Below are positions 1 to 11,559 of a DNA stretch of 64,000 bases, one piece after another. The notes below the pieces were generated by a model that made no database searches, was not told the DNA's origin, and was given only the letters and a program-made list of their open reading frames with translations. The DNA is from Xanthoparmelia taractica. Lineage: Eukaryota; Ascomycota; Lecanoromycetes; Lecanorales; Parmeliaceae. Made by a program: the position numbers and the translations under genes. The stretch covers positions 124,001-188,000 of the forward strand of contig JANQBS010000032.1 of assembly GCA_033085395.1 (NCBI GenBank), written 5' to 3'. Every line of letters starts with the position of its first letter. Positions within the stretch are counted from its first letter, which is position 1.

Positions 1-937
1 CAGGTGCAGCGTGCTCGCCTGAAGTGGCGGCATTGAAGAGAGGGCCCGGTGGTACGACTGGGCTGGGAGATGCAGGAAGGGCAGCTAGAGAGGCAGGTCA
101 AAGCTGGGTCAGGAGGAACAAGGTCCTGGTGGTAGGAATGGTGGTGATTGGATACGCACTGATAGTGAAACTAATGGGTGAAGGAGGGGCCCAGAGTGCA
201 TGAGCAGGAAATGGGTTTCTTCTGGCGCGCAGCGAGGAGTCCGGAATAGAGGGAGAATGCTTATGGCATCAGGAACGTTGATTCAACAGCCGTAGCATGT
301 AAAACACAGTGTGCGGGTTTTAATTGAACAGAATCCGAAGGTAATCAGCACTCTCTCCAGAACCGTCGGTCAAAGTATATTATCCCACTTCTCTGAACCC
401 ACGAATGTAGCCCAAGAGTATAGCAAAATGGACATCCCTGTTCTCCAAATTCCTCTAAATTCGTGAGATGTATGCACCCTTTGGATGTTATCTACAGAGT
501 TGCAAAACTGCCTGATAAAATTGCGGCACAGGAAGTGCTCAATGTACTTCCAATATGCGTTTTGGGGACCGGCCTTATGACTGATAACGAGCAGTATCAT
601 AGACGCGTGCTTCGATCCTATGTTGCTCCGATTGGGTATGCTAACGAGCGTATTTAGGCGATGTTCCACGCAAGTTGCAACTGCGTTTCGTCTTGTTAGT
701 TCCTTCCCACTTTCCAACCATTACTTTTATTCAATTCAATGAGTCAGTGTAGCGCTTCCCCCAAAGCAAGAATACTCTCTAAAGTGCGAGAGATGATCTT
801 CAAAATAGTTTCGCCCAATTACAGACCAGTTACTTTGGACCTCGACAACCTTGATATCAATACAGTCGAGCTGCTTTTGCCAAATCAAATGCGTGCTACC
901 TCCTCCCCATCCATTACGTCCTCGGGCTCGGCTAAGG
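1..937. other. Intergenic stretch, no gene recognised
   Basis: Frames on both strands here are short and show no family motif, signal or intron pattern that I can recognise. It lies downstream of the permease gene and may hold its 3' untranslated region at the right-hand end. Confidence 0.5.
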
Positions 938-3725
938 TCACCGCAGCCAGTTCAACGCTTTAAGAACCGATTTCCATTTTCCAGACGTTATTGTTGAACG
1001 ACGGCGGATGTTCGGTTCGTCAGGAACCTCGATAGGATACCACAGATTCTCGAAGGAGCTATACGATCTGATCCTCGTCTTGTAAATGTACTTGTATGCT
1101 AAATATACGCCGAAGAACAATACCGGCTTGTCATGGAGTCAGCAAGAATTGATGGTGATTTGGATGCGAGGTTGTCTAGCTTACACCCAAATAGGCGGTG
1201 GCCAAGTCAACAATCGAATCCTCCTTCCGGACTCCTTTCGTTTTGGCGCAGAGGTCGTATATTGCAGCCCAGCCTAGCACATCGCGCAGTCAGCATTCCC
1301 AACTTACAGATCATCATCCGAGTAACAAGAACTTCTTGGAGAGTAAAGATACGTGGTGGGTGAGTGATCCATTCCTTCAACATGAATCGCAACTCCGAAA
1401 GTATCTTTAAAGAAGCAGACATGGACCCGAAGAGTGCCTCACTATGCAAGGCTTGGAGTCAGCATTGCTTCCTTAAGCCTTGAAACCTAATAGCTAAATA
1501 CGTCTCAGGAGTAAAAGAGCCCTTTGCTCCCGTATCTTGTGGCTTAGGCTTCGGCCAAAAAGGGAAAAGTCACTCTAGAATATACGAACCCGGTAGATAA
1601 CATGATGATCGTGCATAACACCAACCCCAATATTGCCCACATAGGCTGCCAGTGTGCTCTATAGTGCCTGTCTTTATAGTACGGTTTGTTGCGATTGATG
1701 GTGCTTGGGAAGACCTTCATCCTATGACTTGTTAACGATGTTCGATAAGAACGATGGAGATACAATCACCCCTGTTTAAACCGAAGGAAAGCCAGGCACT
1801 CGCTCGCATAGATGCACAGAAGGGGGCCGGTATAAAGGCGTCCAAGGACAAAAATGGGCTATCCGATTCAATGGATGTTAGCCAACATTTTGCGAACCAA
1901 TACTGCCTTGGGTTCGAACCTCCTGTACAGACGTCTTGGCCGCTCCAAGTACAAGGAATGCCAAAGTCCCAGGGACAAAACTAATTGCAATTGCTGCGAG
2001 CGGTGTATGCCCATTGTTCGTTCGACCAACGGTATTCTTAAAAAACTTGAATGAGCTCTTGCGTGCAAGAAAGAAAAGTGTCCGACTTGAAACATAGAGG
2101 GCCGAGTTTCTTAGACAGCAATCAGCTTGTACCTCTCAGAGGATTTCTCAAAATGTAACTTACGCAGCAGTAAGAGCCGAGAACATGAAGGCTGCATTGA
2201 GAAAGCCGGGAAGTCCTGGGATTCCAGCAGTCTCTATCACTATGACGAAAGGGCTTCTCGTGGCCGTAGTGATGCCATCAAGAAAGGATCCTTCCGGGTA
2301 ATAATTCACATGCGGATGCGAGAGTCTGGGATCTAAATAATTGATGCAAATTCCAACCAGGAAGATGCCGACAAGGTAAAAGCTGACTGGTAAGAGATAC
2401 ATGTACCTGGACAGTTCAGAGTCAGCATAGCTCCTTTGACGAACAAAGACCTAGGTTGGGATTTGGATTCAGGGCTAAAATCAGCCTATTACTGGACATG
2501 TCTTCGGCTCGAAAACTGGATTCATTTCGGGTTAATTTGCTCCGAAAAGTGCACTTACCGTGCTGCTGTGGGCAAAACTCGCCTGGGCGACTCCGCCTCT
2601 GCTGCCGTTACTAGCACAATCTCACCACCCATAAATTGGAACATTGCGATTGTTAGGCAGGTCCTGCGCGCACTGTCAGTGGATCATGACCGCGAATTGT
2701 ACAACTCGAACCCACCAAACAGCCATAATCTGCCCTCCAGTGCCCGGTATGGCAACTGCAGTACTGCCTTCGAAGAAGCCGGTAGAGTTATAGCCTGGGC
2801 TTATTTCGAAATCTACCATCATCAGAGGGGACTCTCCTGAGAATCTTCCTTCAACTCACTGCTATGGATTGGCTTCGGGCCAGCTGTGAAGATAAGCAAG
2901 TCTTCTTTTATGCGCATTGGATGCTACCTACCCCCAGCTTTAACCGCAATCATGACGATACAGACCAGAAGAATCAGCAGGATCTTGACCCATTTGAAGG
3001 TCCATTCTAAGTTCCCATAGATCTATCGTTGCTAAGCATAGTCTTCTCCCCAACGTCAGGTGAAATCTTACTCGCACACCGCACGCGTTCATCAAGACAA
3101 TGGCCAGGAGCAATATAAATGTTGCTGGAGCAAGGCCGAAGCCAGGACCCCAGTACTGTGTGAACATTGCTGCTGCTATGGTGAGGGTGGCCATGCTCAT
3201 GCAGTTGGCCAGCCTGATCTAACCCATTAGCAAAGACCAGAAAACACATATCTAGTTTGGAGCTCGCACCAGTACATCAGACCCACTGCAAATCCAAGAG
3301 CCTCGTCAACAAATACGTCAGGAAAGTCCATGATCGCCCCAGCCACTGGTCTGACACTGGCCATCTCGGCGAGCGACCGCATAACCGCGAAGATTGTAAG
3401 TCCTGCAAATAGGTATGCTAGCAAAGCACCCACAGGGCCCGAGAGGGCTAAGAGCTGTCCGGAAGTTTGCAACAGACCGATCCCAACCGCGCCCGAGAAA
3501 GCGATTCCTATCTAAGATAAGCGGGTTGTCTTTGGGTTAATCTAGTTGACGATTACCCGTGACATGGTGTCGTTTTAAACGACGGTCCAAACAGTCATAC
3601 CTGAAGACTTCATGACTGAGCTTGACAAGTAGATCCGGACTTCTGCCGCCTCGTACACCCTGATGAGGCTCAGCCTGCTCTATACTGACCTCTTCGATCG
3701 GAGTTGCGATGTTTCCTGGTGCCAT
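938..3725 (-). CDS. Amino-acid permease (APC / fungal AAT family)
   Basis: A 12-helix plasma-membrane amino-acid/proton symporter of the fungal YAT/AAT family. Start is the ATG at 3725. Exons then chain in phase across about nine introns (first exon 3557-3725, second from 3507; others begin near 3022, 2836, 2158 and 1793). Recognisable pieces in order: N-terminal KRHHVT before helix 1, helices 1-2 (GAVGIGLLQTSGQ, MRSLAEMA), the YGNLEWTFKW segment, the helix 6 motif GGEIVLVTAAEAE, helix 8 NSALYVSSRTLFFLARK, and the conserved RAHWQPMWA before helix 11. The frame then stops at 1544. The expected helix 12 is found further down, at about 1270-938 (GWAAIYDLCAK, then FFGVYLAYKYIYKTRI), separated by about 340 nt. 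I could not find an in-phase splice for that last join, so the true stop may be 938 or 1544. Substrate cannot be predicted. It is divergent from the next gene. Confidence 0.8.
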
Positions 3726-4221
3726 AATAACGGCAATGCCTTGGCCTTGAGCAATGGTTCCAGGTGAAAGTAATAAATTCTACAAAACGGCGAAATGAAA
3801 TGGCTGCGTGGTCATTTATATCATCGGTCGGGCAGTGCAGTGATGTACCTATCTCAAGATGGTATGCCAAGGATAGGTTCTAGACTCGCAAAGTGAGCCT
3901 TGCTTGGTCAAAAGTCGCTAAAAGACATCCTTCGCATCCTCAGCCTTGTCTAGAGACCTGCAGCCTTGGTTTTGTCACCAATAACCATCAACACTCTACA
4001 GCGACACACTCCGGTCTGGGTCAGGCTAGACGAAGCTAATGCATGAATTCAAGCCCGCAGCACAAACTGCGGGGGCTTATACTTTGGACAGCCTCACCAC
4101 TTCGATCTGATGATAATTTTACTATCGAAAACATCAATGACTGTAATTCATACAAGATTGCGCTGCAATACCTCTTTAAACCCATCCACGACTGCGCGCC
4201 GCTCCACTCTCGACTCAAGCT
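3726..4221. promoter_or_regulatory. Shared upstream region of permease and propeller gene
   Basis: This 496-bp gap separates two divergent start codons, so it must carry both promoters. I see no clear TATA box or palindromic binding site that decides regulation. Confidence 0.4.
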
Positions 4222-6883
4222 ATGTCGGCCCAGGTTTCTGGCGGGTTTCGGTCACTGCGTGATAGCACTAGCGACTCCAGTGCTGAACCTGTATCTATAA
4301 ACACATCTCTACGCGAAATGCTGGCATCGTTCAGCCAGCCCGCAAGCACGACGATACGGCAGCTCTACGATTTGAAGTCCAAGCTTGATCATGAGTGCTT
4401 GCGACACGCCACTAATATCACCTTGGGTCCCGCGCAAGTCTCTACATCCGACGTGGAGATCGTAGCGAAGTTCGCAGAGCTTTTATCTCAGCCTCTGAGT
4501 CTGTGCGGTCATCCGGGTACTTCTAGATTCCAGGAAATGCAGTTTCGAGCTCTCGTCTCCGCGCTGGCCCTACTACAGCACAACGGAGTGCACACCTTGC
4601 AACCAGACCTTTTTGATACGCTTAAGCTCAGGAACCTTCGGGCAAGGTTCCAAGACATTGCATTCCGCGTGCAACCCAGCTCCACACTGGCGGACAGGAT
4701 CCGACATTCCCCAACTGTCTACTTGGTACAGCTTGCTTCGCAGTACGTCTCGTTTATTAATCGAGGCGACGCTCCCTGGCCCTCAGTACCCGGACCGATC
4801 GTAGATATATTCTTTTCGACCTTATCAGTGGTAGGTGCGGCACCCTTCTTCGAACGATTGATAACCAACCTCTGGCTCCAGGGTGGAGGTCAGTACCAGC
4901 ATATAAAGAACATTATTGCTGGTCTGAACGAACTCGCCAATATATGGCAAAGGCCGCAGACCAAGTACAAGGCACTTTGTAATCTGCAGGAGTACACCCG
5001 CTTAGCGACCAGTCTGTGCCGAGAACCTGCTATCGCGGACAGGTCTAACGGGTCTGATGAACTACGAACAGCTGCCGCCAACATTGTGACAGCCGTCGTT
5101 GACAAAGTAGACGAGATCTTAGCCGTGGAGAACGCGAATTTCCCACCTGATTTAGCGAGACGACGGCACAAGGTAGTTGCATTCATGGGGCGTGGACCTC
5201 CAAGCCTAGATCAAGGCTATTACTACTATGGCTTACTCGATTGCGTTTCTCAGCTTGCCGCTGTGTCGGATCTATCAATGCTGAGAGAAGGACTGTGGAA
5301 CCGAGTAACTGATCTGATCTTCGAAAGCATTGTGCCAGAATTCCGATGGAAAGCTGTCAGTCCCCCAAAGTTCCGTGATGAATTGTCACCAGTAAGAAAT
5401 CGGTCAGTTTCCGCTAAGACGAGTCATAGATTGAAATCTTTCTGTCCTGTTGTTGCACTCGCCAGGAACAGTATCAACTGTTGGGACGGCATATTCGAGA
5501 ACGAATTCCCGTCTCGACTGAGGCAAACATTCGCGAAGAAATGAGAATCATCCATATGCATTTGGAGGATGATGATGAAGAGAGCCTGAGATTGCGGATA
5601 TCGCAACCTCTTACACGTGCTCCCCTAATCATACCACCAGACCCTGGAGAGCCCGAGATCGAAGAAAATAATGCGGAAATTGATTTGACCAGGTCACGTA
5701 CCAAAAATTCTACGACCTTCTCCTTGCGGAAAGTTCACAAATTTAGCAGCTCCTATCATTCGGCCGGACTTTCCGGTGAATGCACCTATGCAGTCTTTAA
5801 CGATGATAGCGAAGTATCGGTCTTTAAGCTGGGAGATCTACGAAGCAAGCCCGCCTCGCTGGGGTTCTCTAGGGTCTTCACCCAAAAGTATCAGCAGCGC
5901 AAGCACAACGAGTGCATACGAGGTGTTGCCTCGTCACGATTGTACATCGTCATTGTTACCAACAAACGCCTTCTCGTTTTCAAGATTGACCCGGAAACGG
6001 CGATTGATACTTTTCCGCATGTAGACTGGGACCCCAGCGGACTTGCCTGTCATGAGAGCGAGACTCATCTAGTCGTGTTCTCTGGCCAGTGTCAGAGAAA
6101 TAGCATGACCAGCGATTACTGCGGCCAGATCGGAGTCTACAGGTACAGAAAAGAGGGACAAGCTAAAAAGCTGCCGAGCGTTGTTCTCAATGTGCCCGCG
6201 AATGACTACCCCAAAAGGCTCTCCTTCCACGCCGACTCCCGGATTCTTACCTGCATCACCAGGCTCCAGAACAAGCTCTTGATGTGGAAGTTGAATGACG
6301 ACTTCTTGTCGGTATGGGGCCCCTGTGAGTTCCAAAAAAATGACTACACAGCGGTAAGCGCTCGACTTGCAACCGCGCCGGCTGATAGACACTAACATTA
6401 GCTTCACAGGAAACGACGGAGGTCGGTGTAACCTCCGCTACTGTTTATCAATCACCATCGAATCGGAGCTACGTTCTGTGCACGACGGCGCCGTCAAAGG
6501 AGCGCTGGCACCATGATGGTGAATGGTCGTTCATCCTGCCCATACCTATAAACACATCCCGAGTACAGACGCACTCAGGCAGCTGCATTCAAAATCTTGA
6601 GCAATTTCAAGATCATGGCCCTTTGTTCGCGGGCTGTTCGTCAAGTCAACACCACGTCCTTGCAGTCCTGGAGAAATCTGGTAGACTGTCTGTCCTTCGG
6701 CTCAACAAGCACAAGGACGGTGGCATCCACAGCCCGGATCAAGATGCCGAAATCTTGGCGCATTCTCTCTGCAAACAGGATAGGCCGTTAACAAGTTGCC
6801 TACGCTTTGATCCCTCTGGCTCATTTCTGTTTGCGGTGGACGCGAAGGGAAAGATCGTGGTCACAGAATTTGAGAACGAGTGA
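4222..6883 (+). CDS. Large beta-propeller (WD40-like) protein of unknown function
   Basis: Three exons (4222-5391, 5466-6353, 6410-6883) join in phase into 843 residues. Both introns are typical (74 and 56 nt; gtaaga/ccag and gtaagc/acag). The N-terminal half (about 1-400) is helical, without a domain I can name. An acidic linker follows (HLEDDDEES, around residue 425). The C-terminal 400 residues alternate short hydrophobic strands with turns in the manner of a degenerate WD40/YVTN propeller (for example FDPSGSFLFAVDAKGKIVV near the end). No nucleotide-binding P-loop is visible, so it is not a NACHT/NLR protein. Function unknown; a scaffold role is an inference from the propeller only. Confidence 0.75.
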
Positions 6884-8086
6884 TCGACCGTATATCGGGA
6901 GATCCCGCAAGGATTTTCTAGAAAGTCCCACATCCAAATCTACAGGCCCAGGCAATGAATCTTACTCATGCCGACTAGCCAGCGTAGTCGGCGTCGGTGG
7001 CTGTTCTAGTCACATATTATACGACGTAGAAGGCATCCTTGTATTGCACGTCTTGCTGCAATTGCAGCGCACCTGAAGCAGGCGGAGAAGTATATCCCTG
7101 GAAGGAAGTGGGCCCGTGCCTACACCACGAGATAGCCTCACATATCAGATACCGGCCCAATTGAAGGTGACGGGCTATATTGCGAACACAGTTCAGCCAT
7201 CTGAGCGACAAATCCGGAGAGGGGATTTCTTTGACGTGGAGAGCATGTCGCTCCCAATGAGATGAAAGCTTGGAGCTCTACGCTGCGCAATGGGGTGGGG
7301 TATTTGTTGGGGCCCCAATATGGGGTTTCGAAGACCCCAGAGGCCTTTTTACAGTCCCAGCCCGGGGGGGGGGGTGGTCAGGGTCCCCCCGAAATCTAGA
7401 GTAGCCATTAACAATTAGGGTGTTTCGTCTCAAAATCGATGCGTAATAAGCCACATAGGCCTATGATAATTAGAACATACCTTAGTAGTCGTCTTCGAGT
7501 TAGATGATGGCCTTACTTTAGGGTTAGGGCTAGGCCATAGGGCTGAGTGCTGCGAAGGCGTGTCTACCTTTGGTGGATTTCCTTTCTTTCTACACCCTCA
7601 TCCATATTATACTCACTCACTCATAGTCTGTCCATCCTCGTTATAACACGGCGGTCAAAATTTAAGTAAAAAGAATGGTACGGCTGAGGAACCTATTCAG
7701 AAGGTCCTAGCACAGAAACAATGCCACATGAACGCAAGAGTAACGGGTTTGACGGCATGCGGAGGAGGGCACGCGTAGGCATGCAAGTATGATGATGGTT
7801 GGGCGGTCCAAACGCCTATGCCAGCATCGCTATGGCTTCGATGGAGAAGGAATCGAATGATGAGCCATCCACTGGTACATCAGCCCCATATATGGCTTCT
7901 GCCGAGCAATCTTCTCGTTCAGCTAAAGAATGGCTGCATTTGCCACTTATGAAAGTTCTTGCTGAACCGGTCCCGTTGTGGCGACCCATCTCTCTTCGCC
8001 GCCATGACTACCTACAAGCAAGCGCAAAAATGAAGTGTCTCTTGAAAACCGACGAAGGCATCTTCCCTAATTTGTTGTTTCCCTAC
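6884..8086. other. Gene-poor interval with short repeats
   Basis: A 1.2-kb convergent intergenic region. It holds an 11-G run at 7364-7374 and two exact telomere-type hexamers at 7518-7529. Open frames such as the one at 7799-8236 overlap the 3' exon of the phosphatase on the other strand and show no family motif. Confidence 0.5.
7518..7529 (+). repeat. Two tandem TTAGGG hexamers
   Basis: TTAGGGTTAGGG is seen directly. It matches the telomere repeat unit of filamentous fungi, but two copies are too few to call a telomeric relic. Confidence 0.4.
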
Positions 8087-10075
8087 TTACCCTGCGGCCT
8101 CCTGCCCCTCCGGAAAAGCACTCTTGTCCAAATTCGACACACAAGCTACTTTCCAATCCTGCGGCGCGAATTTCGCCACAATGTCTCTAAACGCCACCTG
8201 GAGCAATGCATGCGATGTCAGAGCCTGAGGCAGTGATGTGGGAAAATGGAGGGGTGTGCTTACAAAAGTACAGAAGGTAGGGTCGCTGGGGAGGTGGTTG
8301 CCGGGGAGGGCGCAGCCGGGAATGGACACGGGGCGGTCGTTGTAGCGCAGGCGGACGTAGGCGGTGGTATGCGCGGGGTTCGAGAGGTTAATCTTGTTTG
8401 ATGGGTTTGAAGGTGGAAGGTCTGCTGAAGCGTCGGAGTCCGAGGGACCGCTGGGTTTGTAAGGCCAGGGTGAAGAGGGGCCTTGTTCTTCTTGCTTCTG
8501 GGGTGACACGGGGGTGTCGACCTCGTCCCGAAACAGCTCTATGGCGAGGGAAGAAGTGAAAGGGGGCCACTTTGCATTTTCGCTCTCGAGCGCGCCCAGA
8601 GATGCTAGGACGGCTGCTAGTGTCGAGTCGTGACATCCGGCGAGCGCGAGCTTGGGACCGCTGGCTCCGGTTGCTTTTACCGCCATGCCTACAATGTTGC
8701 ATATTTCTCACTGAGAACGTCTTGCATAGCCTCAACTTGCGTCGAGCACTCACCTTGGATACTATCCCGCATGCTATGGACGACCTCCCCCAGCAGCGCA
8801 CCAATTCCCAAGGTACGATATTCTTTGCTTTCCTTATATCCGACATATTCCTCTTCGAGAACAATCGATTCAATTATCTCGAGAGTCCTAGCATCATAGA
8901 ACGCGCGCGGAAGGCGAAATCTGGGGTTGTCGTTGGCACGCGTGGCGTTGATGGTGTCCCAAATGCCGTGAAGACTGGGGGTTGAATCAACAGCTACACG
9001 CTGCCCGGCGGGCATGTGTTTTTGGAGCAAACTGTTGAGATAGTCGACGTCGGGTGTTTTGTTCCCTGAAATATGATGGTTTTGGTTGGCGAAAAGACCA
9101 ATGCTGGTGCTATTGGAATCGGCGAGTGGTACTTACATTTCTCAGCCGTGCGACGACTGAATGCTTTGGTCAGTTGCATGAAGCGCTGACAGTTATCCTC
9201 GTTGGGAAGTAAAGTCTCTTCTCGCAAGATGCGCATCACGATCGCGGGGCGGGGCAAGAGTTTGGCTCTTTTGTTCGAAGGATATAACCCCGCAAAGGCT
9301 TGTTGCACTGAGTGTAGTGCCCTGGGAAAGGGTGAGGAGCGGAGGTAGATGGTTTCTGCGCGATTGAGAGTGTCTGGGAGAAAGCCCAGTTGGTGCACAT
9401 AGAGGTGGCGGAGACGTTGCCCTAGAGAAAAGGTTGTACGTCGACCTTTGTCGGTGAGCTCGGCCATGTCGCTGTAAGTTGTCATTCATCCTGTGTTTGA
9501 AGCCAATAGGGAAAGTCAATTCACAACCATATTGATTCGAGGTTGTCTGATGAGGAGGCGGACAACGACCTTGTCGGGTTGCCGAGCCTCTCGAGGCGAC
9601 GCTGCCACTCAAAGCTAGTCCAGTCCGACGACTCGCTGGTAGTTTGGACAAGGTTTATCATATTGCCCGCGGCACTGCACAAAGGCCAGACTGACGTTCA
9701 TCTTAACGTTTGGATTCACGTTTTCCTTGGTGCATTGTACTACATACGTGCAGGTAGACCTGTCTTGGAGAGTAGTCAATTTCTCGATTCTGACATTTCT
9801 CGATGGATCACCCACATTTTCGAAGCGGGCGTGTTCAGGTGTTCTTTCGCCTATGGTCTGTGAGTACACGGCAGAGAAGAGCAGCTGACTGTGGTACCAT
9901 GTCTAAAGAACTTAGATAGCGTCAGTTGATTCGAATAGGAAAAGGCGGATTGACCTTCCGGACAGATTTTGATGGGTGTACTTACGACCATCACGAAATG
10001 GAGCTTTAAATACGCAGGATACAATTTACGTATTTCATATGGGCTATAGGGGGGACAAAGCTGTAGGGAAGTCAT
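8087..10075 (-). CDS. Histidine acid phosphatase (clade 2 histidine phosphatase, ACP6-like)
   Basis: A phosphomonoesterase of the histidine phosphatase superfamily, closest in layout to fungal relatives of lysophosphatidic acid phosphatase ACP6. Eight exons join in phase into 511 residues: 9986-10075, 9898-9910, 9748-9850, 9528-9674, 9137-9471, 8754-9065, 8264-8688, 8087-8197. The catalytic motif FFRHGERTP is assembled across two introns: a 13-nt microexon (9898-9910) supplies Phe-Phe-Arg-His and the first base of Gly, and the next exon supplies the rest. Other landmarks are ELTDKGRRTT, the YLRSSPFPRALHS segment (the conserved Arg that contacts phosphate) and the C-terminal proton-donor motif GCHDST near residue 353. 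No signal peptide is obvious, so it is probably intracellular. Substrate is inference from family. Confidence 0.88.
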
Positions 10076-10502
10076 TGCTTCAACAAAGACGGCTCCGTTC
10101 GATACAAGAGGAGGCGGCCTCGGCGCTTGCTTGAGAGTGCATGAAGTGAAGATGCACCAGTCTATATACCTCGATCACATCCGTAAGCCTGCCGATTCGC
10201 TTAGTCAGTCCTCAGGATTACTTTACAGCTTTACGCGAATCCTTTGATTACAGTATTAGCCTGCTGTTAGGAAACAATGTAGATGTCATTTAAACCGCAT
10301 TATTCTGGTCGGTGAAGAAGTGTATGAGACTCTTCTATTGGCACGCTCCTAATGCTTATATCTGAACTTGAGATGTTAGACTACGGCTAGGGACTTCCAT
10401 CTCGAGAGGTTGTGAAGAGGTAGCACATTTGATAATGACAAATACGACTTCAAAGTTCGATCAATGTTTACCGTGGACGCCGTCCATATATGCACGCAGT
10501 GA
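10076..10502. other. Intergenic, nothing recognised
   Basis: 427 bp upstream of the phosphatase and downstream of the helix-turn-helix gene, both on the minus strand. No gene-like frame is seen. Confidence 0.5.
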
Positions 10503-11559
10503 TTAGACCCTAGCCACCGTAAGGCCGCGCATCCGATCCCGTAGGTGTGACAGGCATATCACATCACAAGTCGTTAATTCGTCCAATTGAGCCAGCTGCT
10601 GGGACAAGACGTTCAAAGCCTTTATAGCCTCCATGTGCAAGCTCCCTTCCTTGTTTGGTTGAACGAACTCCTGTAGAGGAAAGGTTTCTTGCGTAGAAGA
10701 TGTCGCCGTCATGTAATCCGTAAGCTCATTACCATGGCCCGATTCATTGGAGTATACAGAACGTTCAGGAAAGAGCTCGAGATTGCCACCTGGAATGCCA
10801 GCTTGATCATGAGCGAGCTCTGATTGGACCCATCCATCAACATTGTCTGCTTCGGTAAGCCCGAGAGCAACGTCAGTAGACAATGTTGTGCGGTCTAGAG
10901 CAATCTTAGCCAATCATTAAACGCTATGAGTGGTTGGTTCGCGCTGCGAAAGCAAGGTTCATAGGCACATCGCAGCCACGAAGCATACCTATAGGGAGGG
11001 TTCCACCGGCAGAGTGTGATTCGCCGCAAGAGCCCTCTTCCGTTGCGGCAGCATGAGTGCCTTGCTGATTTTGCTCCAACCAACTCTTCGCCGCAACAAT
11101 TGCGGCTTTCTTGCGCATCATAGCCCGCGTGACTGAAAGGCCTCTGCGGTCGCTGGATTCTTGATACTCGACAAGAGCACACTGTGCTTTGTAATTTGGT
11201 TGCGGCCGAGTCGCAGTGTCGGGACTTGAGTAGCCACTGTCATCTGTGGGATCTTGGTAATGATCTTGATGTACGATCTTGGACACAGTGCTAGATTGCG
11301 ATCTGAGACTTGGGTCCATGGGCGATTATCTATTGTCAGCGCATGCTCACCTTCGTTCAACCCCAAAGAATGCTAATTGAACAATCTTCTTGTTAGCGTT
11401 TGAGCCTTGATCGTAATACCAGACACCCGGAAGGAGTGATAAACAGGGTAACCTTCCCAACCTACCTCCTACATCTGTGTGAGTTACTAAAGGATGCTCT
11501 TTGTGGTATCGCCATATAGCCCCCTTTTCCGCGTCTGTCAAGTGTCGCTTTCGAGGCAT
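10503..11559 (-). CDS. CENP-B/Psq-type helix-turn-helix protein
   Basis: Four exons (11466-11559, 11351-11372, 10989-11290, 10503-10894) join in phase into 269 residues. The first about 55 residues form a CENP-B N-terminal (Psq-like) DNA-binding domain: LTDAEKGAIWRYHKEHP, then, after a 22-nt microexon, FFGVERSTVSKIV. This is the fold used by pogo/Tigger transposases and by host proteins derived from them. Downstream there is no second HTH, no DDE nuclease and no zinc finger; the rest is Ser/Gln-rich with one basic stretch (MMRKKAAIVAAKSW). It therefore looks like a DNA-binding protein that kept only the first domain of a transposase-like ancestor, perhaps a transcription factor. Splicing through a microexon argues that it is an expressed gene. 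Target sites are unknown. Confidence 0.7.

Noticed and set aside
1890..1925. tRNA-like B-box sequence (ggttcgaac)
   Set aside because: It lies at a donor site inside the permease gene and has no matching acceptor stem or A-box at the right spacing.
4890..5186. Minus-strand frame opposite the propeller gene
   Set aside because: Opposite a well-supported exon and without motif.
7518..7529. Telomere relic or chromosome-fusion point
   Set aside because: Only two exact hexamers; chance occurrence is likely in a window of this size.
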